Shown: in pieces, positions 1-11,700 of the stretch
How positions within the stretch are numbered: the first letter of the stretch is position 1
How the letters are laid out: each line of letters starts with the position of its first letter
Assembly: GCA_900550135.1 (NCBI GenBank)
Contig: URQO01000003.1
Location: forward strand, 7,970 to 71,969
Direction: 5' to 3'
From: an uncultured Eubacterium sp.
Lineage (GTDB): Bacteria; Bacillota; Clostridia; Lachnospirales; Lachnospiraceae
Length of the DNA stretch: 64,000 nucleotides
Translations under genes and position numbers: made by a program
The notes under the pieces: generated by a model
What the model saw: the letters and a program-made list of their open reading frames with translations, nothing else
What the model was told of the DNA's origin: nothing
Database searches by the model: none

Positions 1-3000
1 ATCCCTTTTCCTCAGTCTGTCCCTGAACCTCAGCACCATATGTAAATGATGCTGATAATGCAGCTCCATCTACAAGAACCAGTTTTCCTTCTACAAATCC
101 GTGACTACCTTTTTTTACTACAAGTTTGTTTTCATTAATAATTTCTGTATCTCCTGCTACATTACCCAAATTCCATTCCACATTTGTCATGTCATTTAAA
201 ATAATATTGTGGTTATCATTTGTAATGGCGCACAATTGCATTTCAACTGACGTATCACCTGTTTCATTTAAGAACAGATTTTTACCAGCATATGAAACCC
301 ATTGTTTTTCGGTGTTGTCTGTTGTGTCGGCGCTAAGTGCTACATCAAGTTCTTTTACATTTCCCATGCCGTTGTTTACAACCTGACATTCAGTTTTTTG
401 AGTATTTCCAACTTCATCACTGACAATAATCTCAACATCTTTTTTATAATAGCCACTTCCAATGTTTACATCAAAGGAGAAATCCCCTTCTTCAGAAGCT
501 TTGGCATTTATATCTTTTAAAGTTTTCTGTCTTATAACAGGCTTACCTTCAACATTTACTGTAATGTAAGCTTCATCTTCTGTAATTCCACTAATTGTAA
601 GAGTTCCATCTTCTTCAAAACCTGACCCGTTAGTTGGTGATTTAAGAAGTAATGTTGGCGCTGTAGTATCTACATTAAATACAAATGATTCACTAAATCC
701 GTCACCATTTTCATTTTTCCCATATACATTAATTGTGTGGTCTCCATCAGGAATACTATTTAATGAAATGGTAGTGGATTTTGTATTAGCAAATGTACCT
801 GTTTTTTCTTCACCATCTAGTACCCATGTACCTGACACGTTCATGTCTGAAGTCATAGTAAAGTCAATATCTGAAGAATCATATGTGTCATACATTACTG
901 TCTTTTCCACAACATTTTCATTTTCGTCTTTTACATGAGTCAATCTTCCAACCTGATATTTTTTCTTATTAGCGTTAAGAGTTATGGTTGCTTTGCTTGG
1001 CTCATTTAATTTAATCTCATCTGAAAAAGTTTCCTCTCCGTAAGACAGTCCTGTAATATTTCCGCTACTATCTTTTATTTCATTAAATGGTGTGGCTGAA
1101 ATTATGTACTTATTTCCTGCCTTCAGGCCTTCTTTCTTTACAACAGATTTGCCTTTTTCATTTTCTTTGCTACTATCTATGCTTCCACCAAGTATTGCGT
1201 AAACTTCATTTGCCTGATTTTTTGTTGCTGTAACACTATAATCTGACAATTCAGTTTTTTCGCCTTTGTTGTTTATCTCATAAACCTTAAACATTGCTCC
1301 CTGACACTTACTGTCTGCTGCGCCATCTATCTGAGCCTTAAACTGTAAATCCCCTGCATTTTCTACAGTTACATTTCCAATTTTATCCGGCTGTGTAGAA
1401 TTAGTATAATTAATTTCATTGTCAGTATTTATAATGCCTGTAGTCACATCTTCCTTACTATACACAGCTCTAATGTAATATTTGTCAGCTTTAAGAGTCT
1501 TTGGCAATTCTATTGTTGCTGTTTTCCTTCCAATATCATTTTTGTCGAGAGATGCAACTATTGTACCTCCATCACTTTCCACGTCTTTGTCATTTACAAT
1601 GTAAATGTCCATTTTTTCAAGTTCAGACATTTTAGAATTTCCGGTCCAGTTGACTGTTACCTTGTTGTCTGTATCTGAATAATCAGTTTTTGATACGGTA
1701 AGTTTTGTCACTTCCGGAAGTGGATCCACTGCATACAAAATCAATTCAGATGATTCAACTGTATTAACTTTATATGTTTTGTTATAAAGATTTTTGTCTG
1801 TAAATGACACTACAATGGTTCCTTCTTTTTTCTCCTCATCATAGGAGAAGTTTGCATTGGCATTCTGATTTTCTTCATCACTTTTTGAATTGTCATAGTA
1901 TTTCAAAGTGATTTCTTTGTCGTCACCATCCTTTATCTTAAATCCGTCTTTTGATTTCTTTGCCTGGTCTAATGTATCAGCACTAAATGCCACACTTAAC
2001 ACCTGTGCTCCACCATTTTCATAATCACCTAATGTAAAGTCGTGATATGTTTTCGTAATATCAGAATGAAGATTTGTAGATGCCTTTCCACTTTGGTCTG
2101 CTACATAATTTCCACCACTTGTAGATGCCGTCTGGTGTACATTTTCTCCAAGACTCATGTAAAGAGTATCCTTTTTTGTACTGTCATATCCTACCGGGTA
2201 CCAGGTTCTTCCATTTACATCCTTTACACTGGCTTCTTCCAGATACTGTGGGTATGTTGGGTCTACTTTTGCTTCAGAACCAAAGGACAAATCACCACCA
2301 TATACATATGATATACCTGTTGAAAATCCTAATACTTTTAGTGCTCCCCAAATACGTGTTGTATTAAGTCCAAGAGCTGCACTTCCCACTTCAATTCCTC
2401 CAATTAAAGGAATTGCATCAGGAATTTTTATGCCTGCCTGTGCGTAAGCTTCAAATGCCTCTTCTGCCTCACTGCTTGTATCAATGACAATGTAGCCTTT
2501 TCCTTCAATAATGCCAAGATACTGTATACTGCACTGCATAAGCATTTTATAATAAGGAATCCAGTCTACCTGTAAATTTGCATAATTCATCAATGTAATA
2601 TTTGTATTTGATACCTTAAGATCTGATATTTTCACACCAAATCCTGTAAGTCCAAGAGAAAAATCTGCCCTTGCGTCCAATGCCTGAAACAGTCCAAAGT
2701 TTACACTTAAAAGTAATCTGATCGGTGGAACTTCGCTAGCACAAAAGATTGTGTCATACATATTTTCAAATCCACCGCCGCCACCCATTATCCAGCTGAC
2801 ACCTACAGAATCTAAATTTATTCCCGGCTTTATACCCTGAATGTAAAAATATAGATTGTCAACTATTGGAACATTGTTGTGGCTCTTAAATCCAAGTTTT
2901 ACTTCCAATGTTATGGATTTTAGAAATGATGCATTTCCTTCCAAACCAAATGACCAGTCGTTTACTGTATTAACTGACAGTTTTCCTTCAACATTTGGCA

Positions 3001-5707
3001 TTGAATCAGTATATCCGGGCACCTCAATTTCAGCATCAAAGTTTACTCCGATAAATCCCTGATTCATTCCATAAAGTACATTTTTTACCTGCACTGAACC
3101 ATTTGTTTTTTCTCTTTTCTTTTTACTTTTTGCCAAAGTGCCTGAAGAACCAGTTTGCTTTTTGTAAGTTTTACCCCACTGGTTCCTAAGATCATCTGCC
3201 TTTGCTCCTGTATCAGAAAATACCCCTGAGCCTGTTGTTTTATCACTATTATCAACACTGTTACGCTTTGAAACTGGTATAAGAAAACTTAAATCAAGAC
3301 TTGCCGAAAATGACATTACAAATCCTTTTGCCTGATTTTCCTTTATGTCTCCTGCACTTTCTGCATCTGTTTCATACATCATTCCAAGTCTTGCAAATGA
3401 CAGATTAAAAGCCATTCCTGCAATGGTCATCAGTCCATTTAATGCTGATGGATATACAAGGGTAATGACTTCATCATCAAAGTCTCCTATCTCCTCACCA
3501 TTGGTGTTGTATGGAACAAGACTAAATTCCTGTCCATCCTCAATGGAAGTAAATCCTGCATTTCCTTTATAAATTCTGGTATTTTCCACTGATGCATTCA
3601 GGGTAATGTCGTCAAAATCTGTATTGATTTTTCCATTTTCCTTTGTGATGGTAACTGTTCCGTCAAAGGCATCAATACAGTTGTTTATAACAATTTTATC
3701 CTTGTCGCCATCAATTGACTTTGCAACATATTTTACATTTTTTCCATTTGTTCCCTTGTCAAAAGTATCGTCCTTTATAAAGTCTCCTTTAAATAAAAGT
3801 AATACTTCCTGATATTTGTTTTTGTCTTTGTCATATTCCTTCTCATCTTTGAAAGTTTTAATGTCATATTTTGCACTGTTTCCACTGGTGCCTTTTTCCT
3901 GAACCACTGCCAACAATCCATAATAATCATTTCTATATTTCATATCGTCCGACATAATTATGGAAAGTGCATCTCCTGTAGTTTTTTTATTTACTCCTGT
4001 AGGTGGCTGGGTCCAATCAAATATCAGTTTGTATGTTCCCGGCTTCATTTTTTCATTAAACAGCACATCAATTTTATTTTCAGCACCATATACTGTTATA
4101 TTTGATGAAGGAATTTCATATCTTTCATTTTCACTTTCAGCGTAAAGTGTGTATCTGCTTTTATCTTCAAGCATTGAAAAGTTTTTCCCTGTAATGTACA
4201 AATGTCTTGACAGATCATTGTACAAAATCTGTGGAGTGGCACTGTTAAATGTAATCTGTGGAAGTTTTCCGTTTCCTCCAGGACACAATACATATGTTGA
4301 ACCTTCATATAACATATTTTCATATAGAAGGTTTGAATCCGTCTTGCTTGTGATTTTGTATACTCTAAAAGTTATTTTTCTGTAACTTGCCGAAGTATCC
4401 ACATCTGCCTTAAAATAAAATGGAATATTTAAATTGGTACCCTTTTTAAAATCCACATATGTAGTTGTATAAGGCTTTGCATAACTTGTTTCATAGTCTA
4501 AATTTTGCTGATGCTCATCCAGTGGTGTAATGCCCTCTGATGCATAAGCTGCCACAACTATCTCATCATAATTTGTGTTTTTAGATATGTTTTTAAGTGA
4601 TGCCTGAATGTTGAATATTCCATCTGTCTTAAAACTTCCACTACTGTCTCTATTGCAATTTGAAATATAAGACTTGCCATCTGCTGCAAGACTAAGAGTT
4701 GCAGGTGCTGTCATATTAAATGCCACTGTGTCAGTTTCAGGCTTTACCTTTTCATTGGAATAAACTCCATAATATGTATTAACCATACCTTCTTTATTTC
4801 CACTAACCGTGCCTAAATCATAGTACATTGCCATGGCACTGTCTGCTGTTCCAAATTCATCATTTCCATCATTTGTAAAATTAAGGGATTCATTTGGTGC
4901 AAATTCAAAATCTGTTGCAGCTATGGAATTCCAATGTGCAAAAGCGATTTGCTTAAGCATTCCCTTAGATGAAATAACTGTACTGGCTGTTGTAGATGGA
5001 TTTTTCATATCATCATATGCATAAAATGTCGCCGGTATTTCATTTGCCTTTATAACACATTCTTTTTCAATGAAATCACTGTTATACGATGTATCCGGCA
5101 ACTCATAATATGCAAAATCTTTACTGCCTATTGCTGAATCAAGAAGAATTCTGGCCTCTACTTTTACGTCATCACTTCCATTATTTTTTACATTGTAGCT
5201 AATGGAAACCATGCCGTGTTCATTGGAGCCTGAGTTTGCCAGCTCCAGACGCTGGGTAAATTCCAATTCACCCAGTGTCCATTTTGCTGATAATCCTGTA
5301 GCATCTTTTGATACAGTAACAGGACTGGTTTCTATTCCTTCATAAGAATAGTCCTCACCAAAGATATAAACATTTGTTGTTCCGTTTTTGGTTATTTTAA
5401 ATGATGTAAATGAGGTATCATAATCCTCACTATGATATAAAAGTTCCTTATTGTTGTCAGATTTTATTGTTTTATCTCCCTCAACGTTTGATATATAAAA
5501 TCCGCCATTTGTTCCGGACATATGGACAGATGTATAATCATTTTCAAGAGACAGAACCTGACTGCTTACCTGATATCCACTACTTTCATTTGATGTTGTT
5601 TTATTCTCTGCGTAAGAATCCACCGGCATTGCTGTTATAATCAAAGCTGCTGAAAGCACCAGACAGATAAAGCTATTTAATATTTTTTGTCTATGTATTT
5701 TTTTCAT
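1..5707 (-). CDS. Giant secreted Ig-like/FN3-like surface protein (partial, C-terminus beyond the window)
   Basis: The reading frame is open from an ATG at 5707 to the window edge, about 1,902 codons without a stop, so the C-terminus is missing. A strong AGGAGG (5715-5720) sits 7 nt before the ATG and overlaps the stop of the upstream giant gene. The first ~27 residues form a signal peptide (positive MKKIHRQK, hydrophobic stretch, then a small-residue site near SYA-E). The rest is extracellular in character: Asp/Asn/Ser/Thr-rich beta-type sequence with Ig-like boundaries such as VDTTAPTLLLKSP and DEVGN near the visible end, and FN3-like segments around 1000-1750. A glycine-rich patch lies near 2785. 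No catalytic motif was recognised. It is probably an adhesin or wall-associated protein made together with the 2628-aa protein; whether it has a cell-wall anchor cannot be seen. Confidence 0.88.
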   Translation of the reverse strand, partial: MKKIHRQKILNSFICLVLSAALIITAMPVDSYAENKTTSNESSGYQVSSQVLSLENDYTSVHMSGTNGGFYISNVEGDKTIKSDNNKELLYHSEDYDTSFTSFKITKNGTTNVYIFGEDYSYEGIETSPVTVSKDATGLSAKWTLGELEFTQRLELANSGSNEHGMVSISYNVKNNGSDDVKVEARILLDSAIGSKDFAYYELPDTSYNSDFIEKECVIKANEIPATFYAYDDMKNPSTTASTVISSKGMLKQIAFAHWNSIAATDFEFAPNESLNFTNDGNDEFGTADSAMAMYYDLGTVSGNKEGMVNTYYGVYSNEKVKPETDTVAFNMTAPATLSLAADGKSYISNCNRDSSGSFKTDGIFNIQASLKNISKNTNYDEIVVAAYASEGITPLDEHQQNLDYETSYAKPYTTTYVDFKKGTNLNIPFYFKADVDTSASYRKITFRVYKITSKTDSNLLYENMLYEGSTYVLCPGGNGKLPQITFNSATPQILYNDLSRHLYITGKNFSMLEDKSRYTLYAESENERYEIPSSNITVYGAENKIDVLFNEKMKPGTYKLIFDWTQPPTGVNKKTTGDALSIIMSDDMKYRNDYYGLLAVVQEKGTSGNSAKYDIKTFKDEKEYDKDKNKYQEVLLLFKGDFIKDDTFDKGTNGKNVKYVAKSIDGDKDKIVINNCIDAFDGTVTITKENGKINTDFDDITLNASVENTRIYKGNAGFTSIEDGQEFSLVPYNTNGEEIGDFDDEVITLVYPSALNGLMTIAGMAFNLSFARLGMMYETDAESAGDIKENQAKGFVMSFSASLDLSFLIPVSKRNSVDNSDKTTGSGVFSDTGAKADDLRNQWGKTYKKQTGSSGTLAKSKKKREKTNGSVQVKNVLYGMNQGFIGVNFDAEIEVPGYTDSMPNVEGKLSVNTVNDWSFGLEGNASFLKSITLEVKLGFKSHNNVPIVDNLYFYIQGIKPGINLDSVGVSWIMGGGGGFENMYDTIFCASEVPPIRLLLSVNFGLFQALDARADFSLGLTGFGVKISDLKVSNTNITLMNYANLQVDWIPYYKMLMQCSIQYLGIIEGKGYIVIDTSSEAEEAFEAYAQAGIKIPDAIPLIGGIEVGSAALGLNTTRIWGALKVLGFSTGISYVYGGDLSFGSEAKVDPTYPQYLEEASVKDVNGRTWYPVGYDSTKKDTLYMSLGENVHQTASTSGGNYVADQSGKASTNLHSDITKTYHDFTLGDYENGGAQVLSVAFSADTLDQAKKSKDGFKIKDGDDKEITLKYYDNSKSDEENQNANANFSYDEEKKEGTIVVSFTDKNLYNKTYKVNTVESSELILYAVDPLPEVTKLTVSKTDYSDTDNKVTVNWTGNSKMSELEKMDIYIVNDKDVESDGGTIVASLDKNDIGRKTATIELPKTLKADKYYIRAVYSKEDVTTGIINTDNEINYTNSTQPDKIGNVTVENAGDLQFKAQIDGAADSKCQGAMFKVYEINNKGEKTELSDYSVTATKNQANEVYAILGGSIDSSKENEKGKSVVKKEGLKAGNKYIISATPFNEIKDSSGNITGLSYGEETFSDEIKLNEPSKATITLNANKKKYQVGRLTHVKDENENVVEKTVMYDTYDSSDIDFTMTSDMNVSGTWVLDGEEKTGTFANTKSTTISLNSIPDGDHTINVYGKNENGDGFSESFVFNVDTTAPTLLLKSPTNGSGFEEDGTLTISGITEDEAYITVNVEGKPVIRQKTLKDINAKASEEGDFSFDVNIGSGYYKKDVEIIVSDEVGNTQKTECQVVNNGMGNVKELDVALSADTTDNTEKQWVSYAGKNLFLNETGDTSVEMQLCAITNDNHNIILNDMTNVEWNLGNVAGDTEIINENKLVVKKGSHGFVEGKLVLVDGAALSASFTYGAEVQGQTEEKG

Positions 5708-5719
5708 ATACCTGTCCTC

Positions 5720-8700
5720 CTATTTTGCTATAAATAAATATGTTAAATATGTCTCCTTATTCTGCGTCACAATATATAAAGTGTAGAATCCGTTTTCTAA
5801 GTTGGTTATTTTGCCTTTTTTAGTAGACTTGGCATTTTTCATTGAGCCTGCCTTTCTAATTCCTTCCTTATAATAAACTTTAAATGATTCCCCTTTTCGT
5901 TTTGACTTTCCAAGTGTAAGGGTTACTTCGTTTTCATTTAAAATTGTTGTGTCGCAGGATGACATTAGTTCTCCATTTGCCTTTATTTTCAGGTTGGCTG
6001 AACTGATTACCTTTACATATCTTGTTACAATACGCTGGTTTCCTGAGCTGTCTTTTAGAACATATTTAACTTCGTGTATGCCCTGATTATTAAGATTTGC
6101 TTCTGTCAGCATATTTTCAATAGTAACTGTAGGTGTAGGGTCTACATTATCCCATAGGATATATGAATCTTCATCAAGCAGGATATCCTTTAATTCCTTT
6201 ACTGTAGTGCCTTGGGATACGTTGACTACAGACTTGTTAAACTGAATATTTGGTGCCTGAGCGTCTACATATTTAACCTGTAATACTTTGTATGATACAA
6301 GTCCAGCCTCATCTACTGCCTTTACCTGGTAACTTCCATTTGAATCAATTGGCAGTGTAATCCAATCAAGTTCATCACCTACTAGTTTGCCATCACCATT
6401 TGCATCCACAGGAGCCTTCACACTGTAATCTTTTCCCTGGAATGTAATGATTCCTTTTTCTGACATTGTTACTTTAATCTTACAGTTTTTAGGTGCAACA
6501 TAGTCCTGTGGTATACCCACTGCATATATTTCCGGTGGAGTTTCATCTATTGAATCCACGGTAATACTCTTTGTGGTAATGTTTCCTGCCATATCTGTAA
6601 AGGTCAGCTCATATGTACCATTGGCTTTTATAGTAAGTGGTATATTTGTATTTGCTCCATATGTAGTGTCATAATCACATCCTGTTACAAGAACTTTTTC
6701 ATCTGACTTGTATATAACTTCTACGCTGTTTCTTTTCTTTGTTTGTGTAAATGTAATCTTTGGAGCCATCTTGTCAATAATGCCTTCCAAATCAATATCT
6801 GACAATTCACTACTCATGCCGTTTGGCGATTTTGCTACCACCTTTACAATTCCAGGCACTGCTTCCTTAAATTGAACCTTGCCTTTTCGTCCACCAAGTT
6901 CAATTAATGTTTTTGAGAATACATTTTTATCCTCAATCCATGAATCTCCCTTTTTATAGAACACTTTCAGTTCTGATACAGTTTTGTCAAAATCAAGAGA
7001 CAATGTTACAGAACTGTTTACCGGCTCTGTTGGTGCAATTTTTTCATATGTCTTTCCATCCTTTGTGTAACAAGGACTCCATGATGACACCTTAATAGTT
7101 GGTGCCTTATTGTCAATTTCCGTAATCTTTGTTGCTACTGTTGTTTTGTTTCCACTTTTATCCTTAAATACCGTATTGTATGTTCCGTTGTCTTTTATTT
7201 CCAGATAATAATAGTATCCGTCCTCATCTACTCCGGTTTTCAGCCCCTTAGTAACAGGTGTAACTGTTCCATTCTGATTTTTGGCATCTGTATTATCATC
7301 AAGGTAATATTGAAGATTCATTTCTCTAAAGCTTTTTCCAACTTTTTTTACAGTAACTGTTGGTTTTTCAGTATCAAATTTTGATGCTGTAAAGCTATGC
7401 GCCACTTTGTTTCCTGCTTCATCTACAGCTACAACTGTAATGGAACATGCCTTTGTTATAACAATACTGTTGTCTAAAGCAGATACCTTTACTCCGTCTA
7501 TATTGTCTGAGTTACTATTGTAGGTTACATTGTTAATTGAAGTATTTAATCCATTTAAAACTACTATTTTGGATTTACTTCTGTCAAACAATGTGTACTT
7601 AATTTTGTAACCACCTGTAAATCCAATATCCTCTGCTATCTCGTTAAAATCATCACTTTCAGGATTCCATGAAGTCTTGTACTCTGCCATGCCATCGTAT
7701 ACAGCATAAACTTCTGCTGAAAGAGATGGTGCTTCTGTATCAGGTAATTCCTCTTCTGGAACCGGTGGCTGATATTTTGTCATTACAAGTTCATCCGGCA
7801 ATGTAAATGTAACCGGTTCTCCTTCATTTCCACATTCATCTGCATACTCAAATGTGTAGCTTCTATCCATATTTTCTGAATATGTAAATGTATGACTTAG
7901 TTCCTTGCCGCCTACTCCATATATGTCTTCTGAATCTGATGAAATGAGAACCTGAATATCATTGTTTGTAGTTAAGGATAATAACTTTCCTGTATCTAAA
8001 GTTTTTCCTTCAAAAATTTCTCCGGTCTCTTTAAATACCCATGTCACTTTCACATCATCAGGAGCCTTCTTGTCAATGTTTCCTACCGTAACATTATGTT
8101 CAACTACTTTGTCAGCCTCTGCTGCGCCTTTCACCTTAAGATTAAATGTAACTGCATCATTGTATGTAAACTCAACAGTTGCCTTTGTCTTGTCCTTACT
8201 CCATGTGACCGTGTAGTTGTCACTTGTTTTGCCATCATCTTTCAAACTTAACTCTGCATTTTTGTCTACTGCTGTAATGGTTGCTACCACATTTTGATTT
8301 GTCTTTGACAATGTGCTGTACTTAATGTCTGCTGCATAGTTTCCAAAGAAATTTTCCACCTTAAAGTTTTCTTTGTATTTGTTGTTATAAACATCCACAT
8401 ATTCTATTTCGTAAGTTCCGTCTTTGCAGATACCAAAGTAATCCTTTAATTTTATGTCCCCAAGGTCTGCTCCTTCAAACTGATGGCTCATGTTTTCTCC
8501 CTTTGAAATTGGGAAGCGACTCATCAAGTCCATTCTTTCGTAAAGTTTTTCAGGAACTTCATTGCCATTTACCTTTGTTACCCTTACATCACCTGTAAAT
8601 TCAATGTCAATAGCCTCCCCTTCAGGTTCACACATTACATTTTTTATTCTTGGTATGTTATTTAATCCATAAAATTCATGTCCGTTAGTAGTCAATGTTT

Positions 8701-11700
8701 TTTCCATTGTATGTCCTACTTCATCAGTTACATTAATTACCACTGTATGATTTATTCTCTCTTTGAATTTTTTACTGCTATCTATATCGTCATTTAATTG
8801 GATGTACAAATATGCATAATACTCACCATTTGATTCAGGACCATAGGACAACTGAACTTCTTTTACACCTGTACCATCCAGTTTCTTTCTACCTAGATAT
8901 GTACCACCATGTTCATCTCCATCTCCATAGTTCCATTTTTCGCTAAGGTCTACCGTAAAACTTTCCCTGTCATCAACTGCAATATCTATTTTTACATTTT
9001 CCAAAGACTTATCATCTTTTATATCCACTGCTAATGTTGCATTTTCCATATAGCCTTCATCTTCAGCTGCACCCTCATATGTTGCGAATTTGGCAGGTGT
9101 TACAGTTTTAAAAGATGCAACAGGTGTTCCATTATCAATATTTTCAATGTAGAACTGCTTAAACGCAAGATTTCTGTATCCGTCTACTGCATAGTATAAA
9201 TGTCTTCCATTTTCGGTATACTGAAACTCTCTGTCTTCTGTTTCATTTATTTTTGACTCATCACCTTTAAAATCTGTTTCATACAAATTTACATTTTCTG
9301 TTACAAAATCACTGCCAAGTTCAATAACTCTTGCTGACATTGTTGTTGCAACGCCTTCTTTGTTATCAACATCAATGGTTAATGCAGGTGCATGTGTATG
9401 ATACATTATTTCCACCTGATGAATCTCTGACTTATTTCCACCTATATTCATTATTTCATATGAAACTGTGTTTGATCCTTCAAATACAGGAATTTCACAC
9501 TCAGTTGTAGAAATATCTGTTGCGTAAAAATCTTCAGAACTTTCTGCACTTTTAACTTTAAATCCATCAATAGGTTTTACATTAATAGTCAATGTTCTGT
9601 CATCTGCATTAAACCTGTCAAATTTAAACCAACGTGCTGCTCTTTTATTTTCACTGTCTCCTGTCCAAACTTTAATCCAATAATTATCAATATCTTCTGA
9701 ACTCATTCCATTTGCCGAAAACTTTATTGTTCTTTCATAGGAAATGGTCTGATCATCATATGTATCAGTATGGCAGTTTCCAAGATATAAAGTGTCAGTA
9801 TCATATGCCAGATTTGAATCCGATGTATAATCTTTTATTCTTACATCTGTAAATTTCCTTGTAAAATTGTAATTGCCTGTTTTTTCAAAACCTACATATG
9901 GTGGTCTTTCATCATCTATATGCTGGTCTTTTGCAGTAAAATCAATTTTTGTTGATACACTGTCAATTCCAAAAGCCTCTGTCATTTTGTCTGAATAGTT
10001 GTACACGTAAATATTGTCGTAAGTTTCCGTTGTCACTATTTCCTTATCACCATCTTCTATAAAGTTGGCAATTGATACTTCTAAGGCATAATGTCCATTT
10101 TCCAACTGAATTTCCTCAGGAATTGTAATATTTTCCTGTTTTAATCCCTGACTCATGTCCCACTGGTAAACATAATATCCACTGTCTGCATTTTTAAGTT
10201 TTATATAAGTATTTTGCGAACCATAATTTATATTTTCTGTTGCTAAATCCTTTTCTCTTGTATTTGTTATGTTAATAGTAAATGCTGCCCCAGCAAGGCT
10301 TGCCAAATACTCCGGATTATAATCTTCAGGATTGTAATCACTGTAATCTTCCTTATTTACCTGTTTACCATAATTTTCTTTTGCATTAATTTTTACACTG
10401 TTTGGCTTTGCATCATAAACTGTAAATTTGTCTGCTAACACATCCTGAGTTTTTGAAAAACCATATGTATCAGGCATCATAAGAAATGCTTTCTCAATCT
10501 CCGTTCCTTTTGAGGCATCAAAATTTACAACCTTTCCGTTTTCTGTAAAAGCTGATGCTTTAAAACCTGTACCTGCTATTATGTTTACTTTTCCATAATA
10601 CATATTTCCTGATATGGCAAGTAACCTGTTTGTATATGTTTTGTCTGTATTATCATTTAAATTAAATGCTTTTGTAATAGTGTACTTACTTCCTGTTTTG
10701 GTAATTTTTCCATAACTCCACTTGCCTATTTCACCTGTACTTGCTGAAGATGAAAATGGTAAGGTTTTTTCGTTTAAATATTCTTCCTCGTTTACTCCAA
10801 TGGCTGATGATTTTCCTGAAGCCATTCTGATAAAGTAATTACCTGCATTAACAGGATCTTCAATGGCAACAAACATACTTACATCATTTGTACTTGATGT
10901 AAATGGTCCGTTTACAATCAATGAAGATTTCTTATTTTGGTTGTTTTCAGGCATCTTAATCTGAAGCGTTGGTTTGCTCATGTCAATGTTTGCAGTAACT
11001 AGTTTGTCGCTTATTGTTTTGTTTTCTGAAACATCCTGTACAAACACATAAAGTCCTGCACTGTATATCTGATTTAAAGAAACATCATCTGTTTTTATTG
11101 TTGCAACACATTCAGTTACTTTATTGTTTACTGTTTTAACTTTTTCAACTTTTGCTAAAGGCAACTTTTCATATAAACTTACACCGGGAACTGCCTGTCC
11201 CTCTTTAACCCATGTGTATTTGATATTATTTATATCAATTCCACCCTGATCCTTTATTCTTATTTTTGCCTGCTGATATGCTGTGTTGTCTGTGTTCTCT
11301 TTTAAACTTATTCCCTCATATGAAATAGTCGGTTTAATTTTATCTGCTGGTGTATAGTTGTATTTCGCCGTTGCTGTTGCAATATTATTATTAACGTCTT
11401 CGGCAGTGATTTTTACCTTTATGCCTGACGTTACATCTCCGTAATCAATCTCGTCCATAAACTTTAAATACAAATATACATATGTTCTCTTATTTGGAAG
11501 TGAAAATGTAGTATTTCTATCGTCTGTTCCGTCTAATGCAAGATTTTTATTGGACTGGCCCACCTTATATGTTTTCTTTGAAAGATCGCTGTTTTTTATT
11601 TCCTTAACCGACAATATGTATTGAAATTTTGAAACTGTATTTGACTGCAAATCAACACTTATGACGCCTTTTGCCCCCATTACTCCTGAGGCATATGGTT

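Noticed and set aside
126..5640. Several plus-strand open frames of 60-90 codons
   Set aside because: They are antisense to the long minus-strand surface-protein frame, lack ribosome sites and have no family resemblance.
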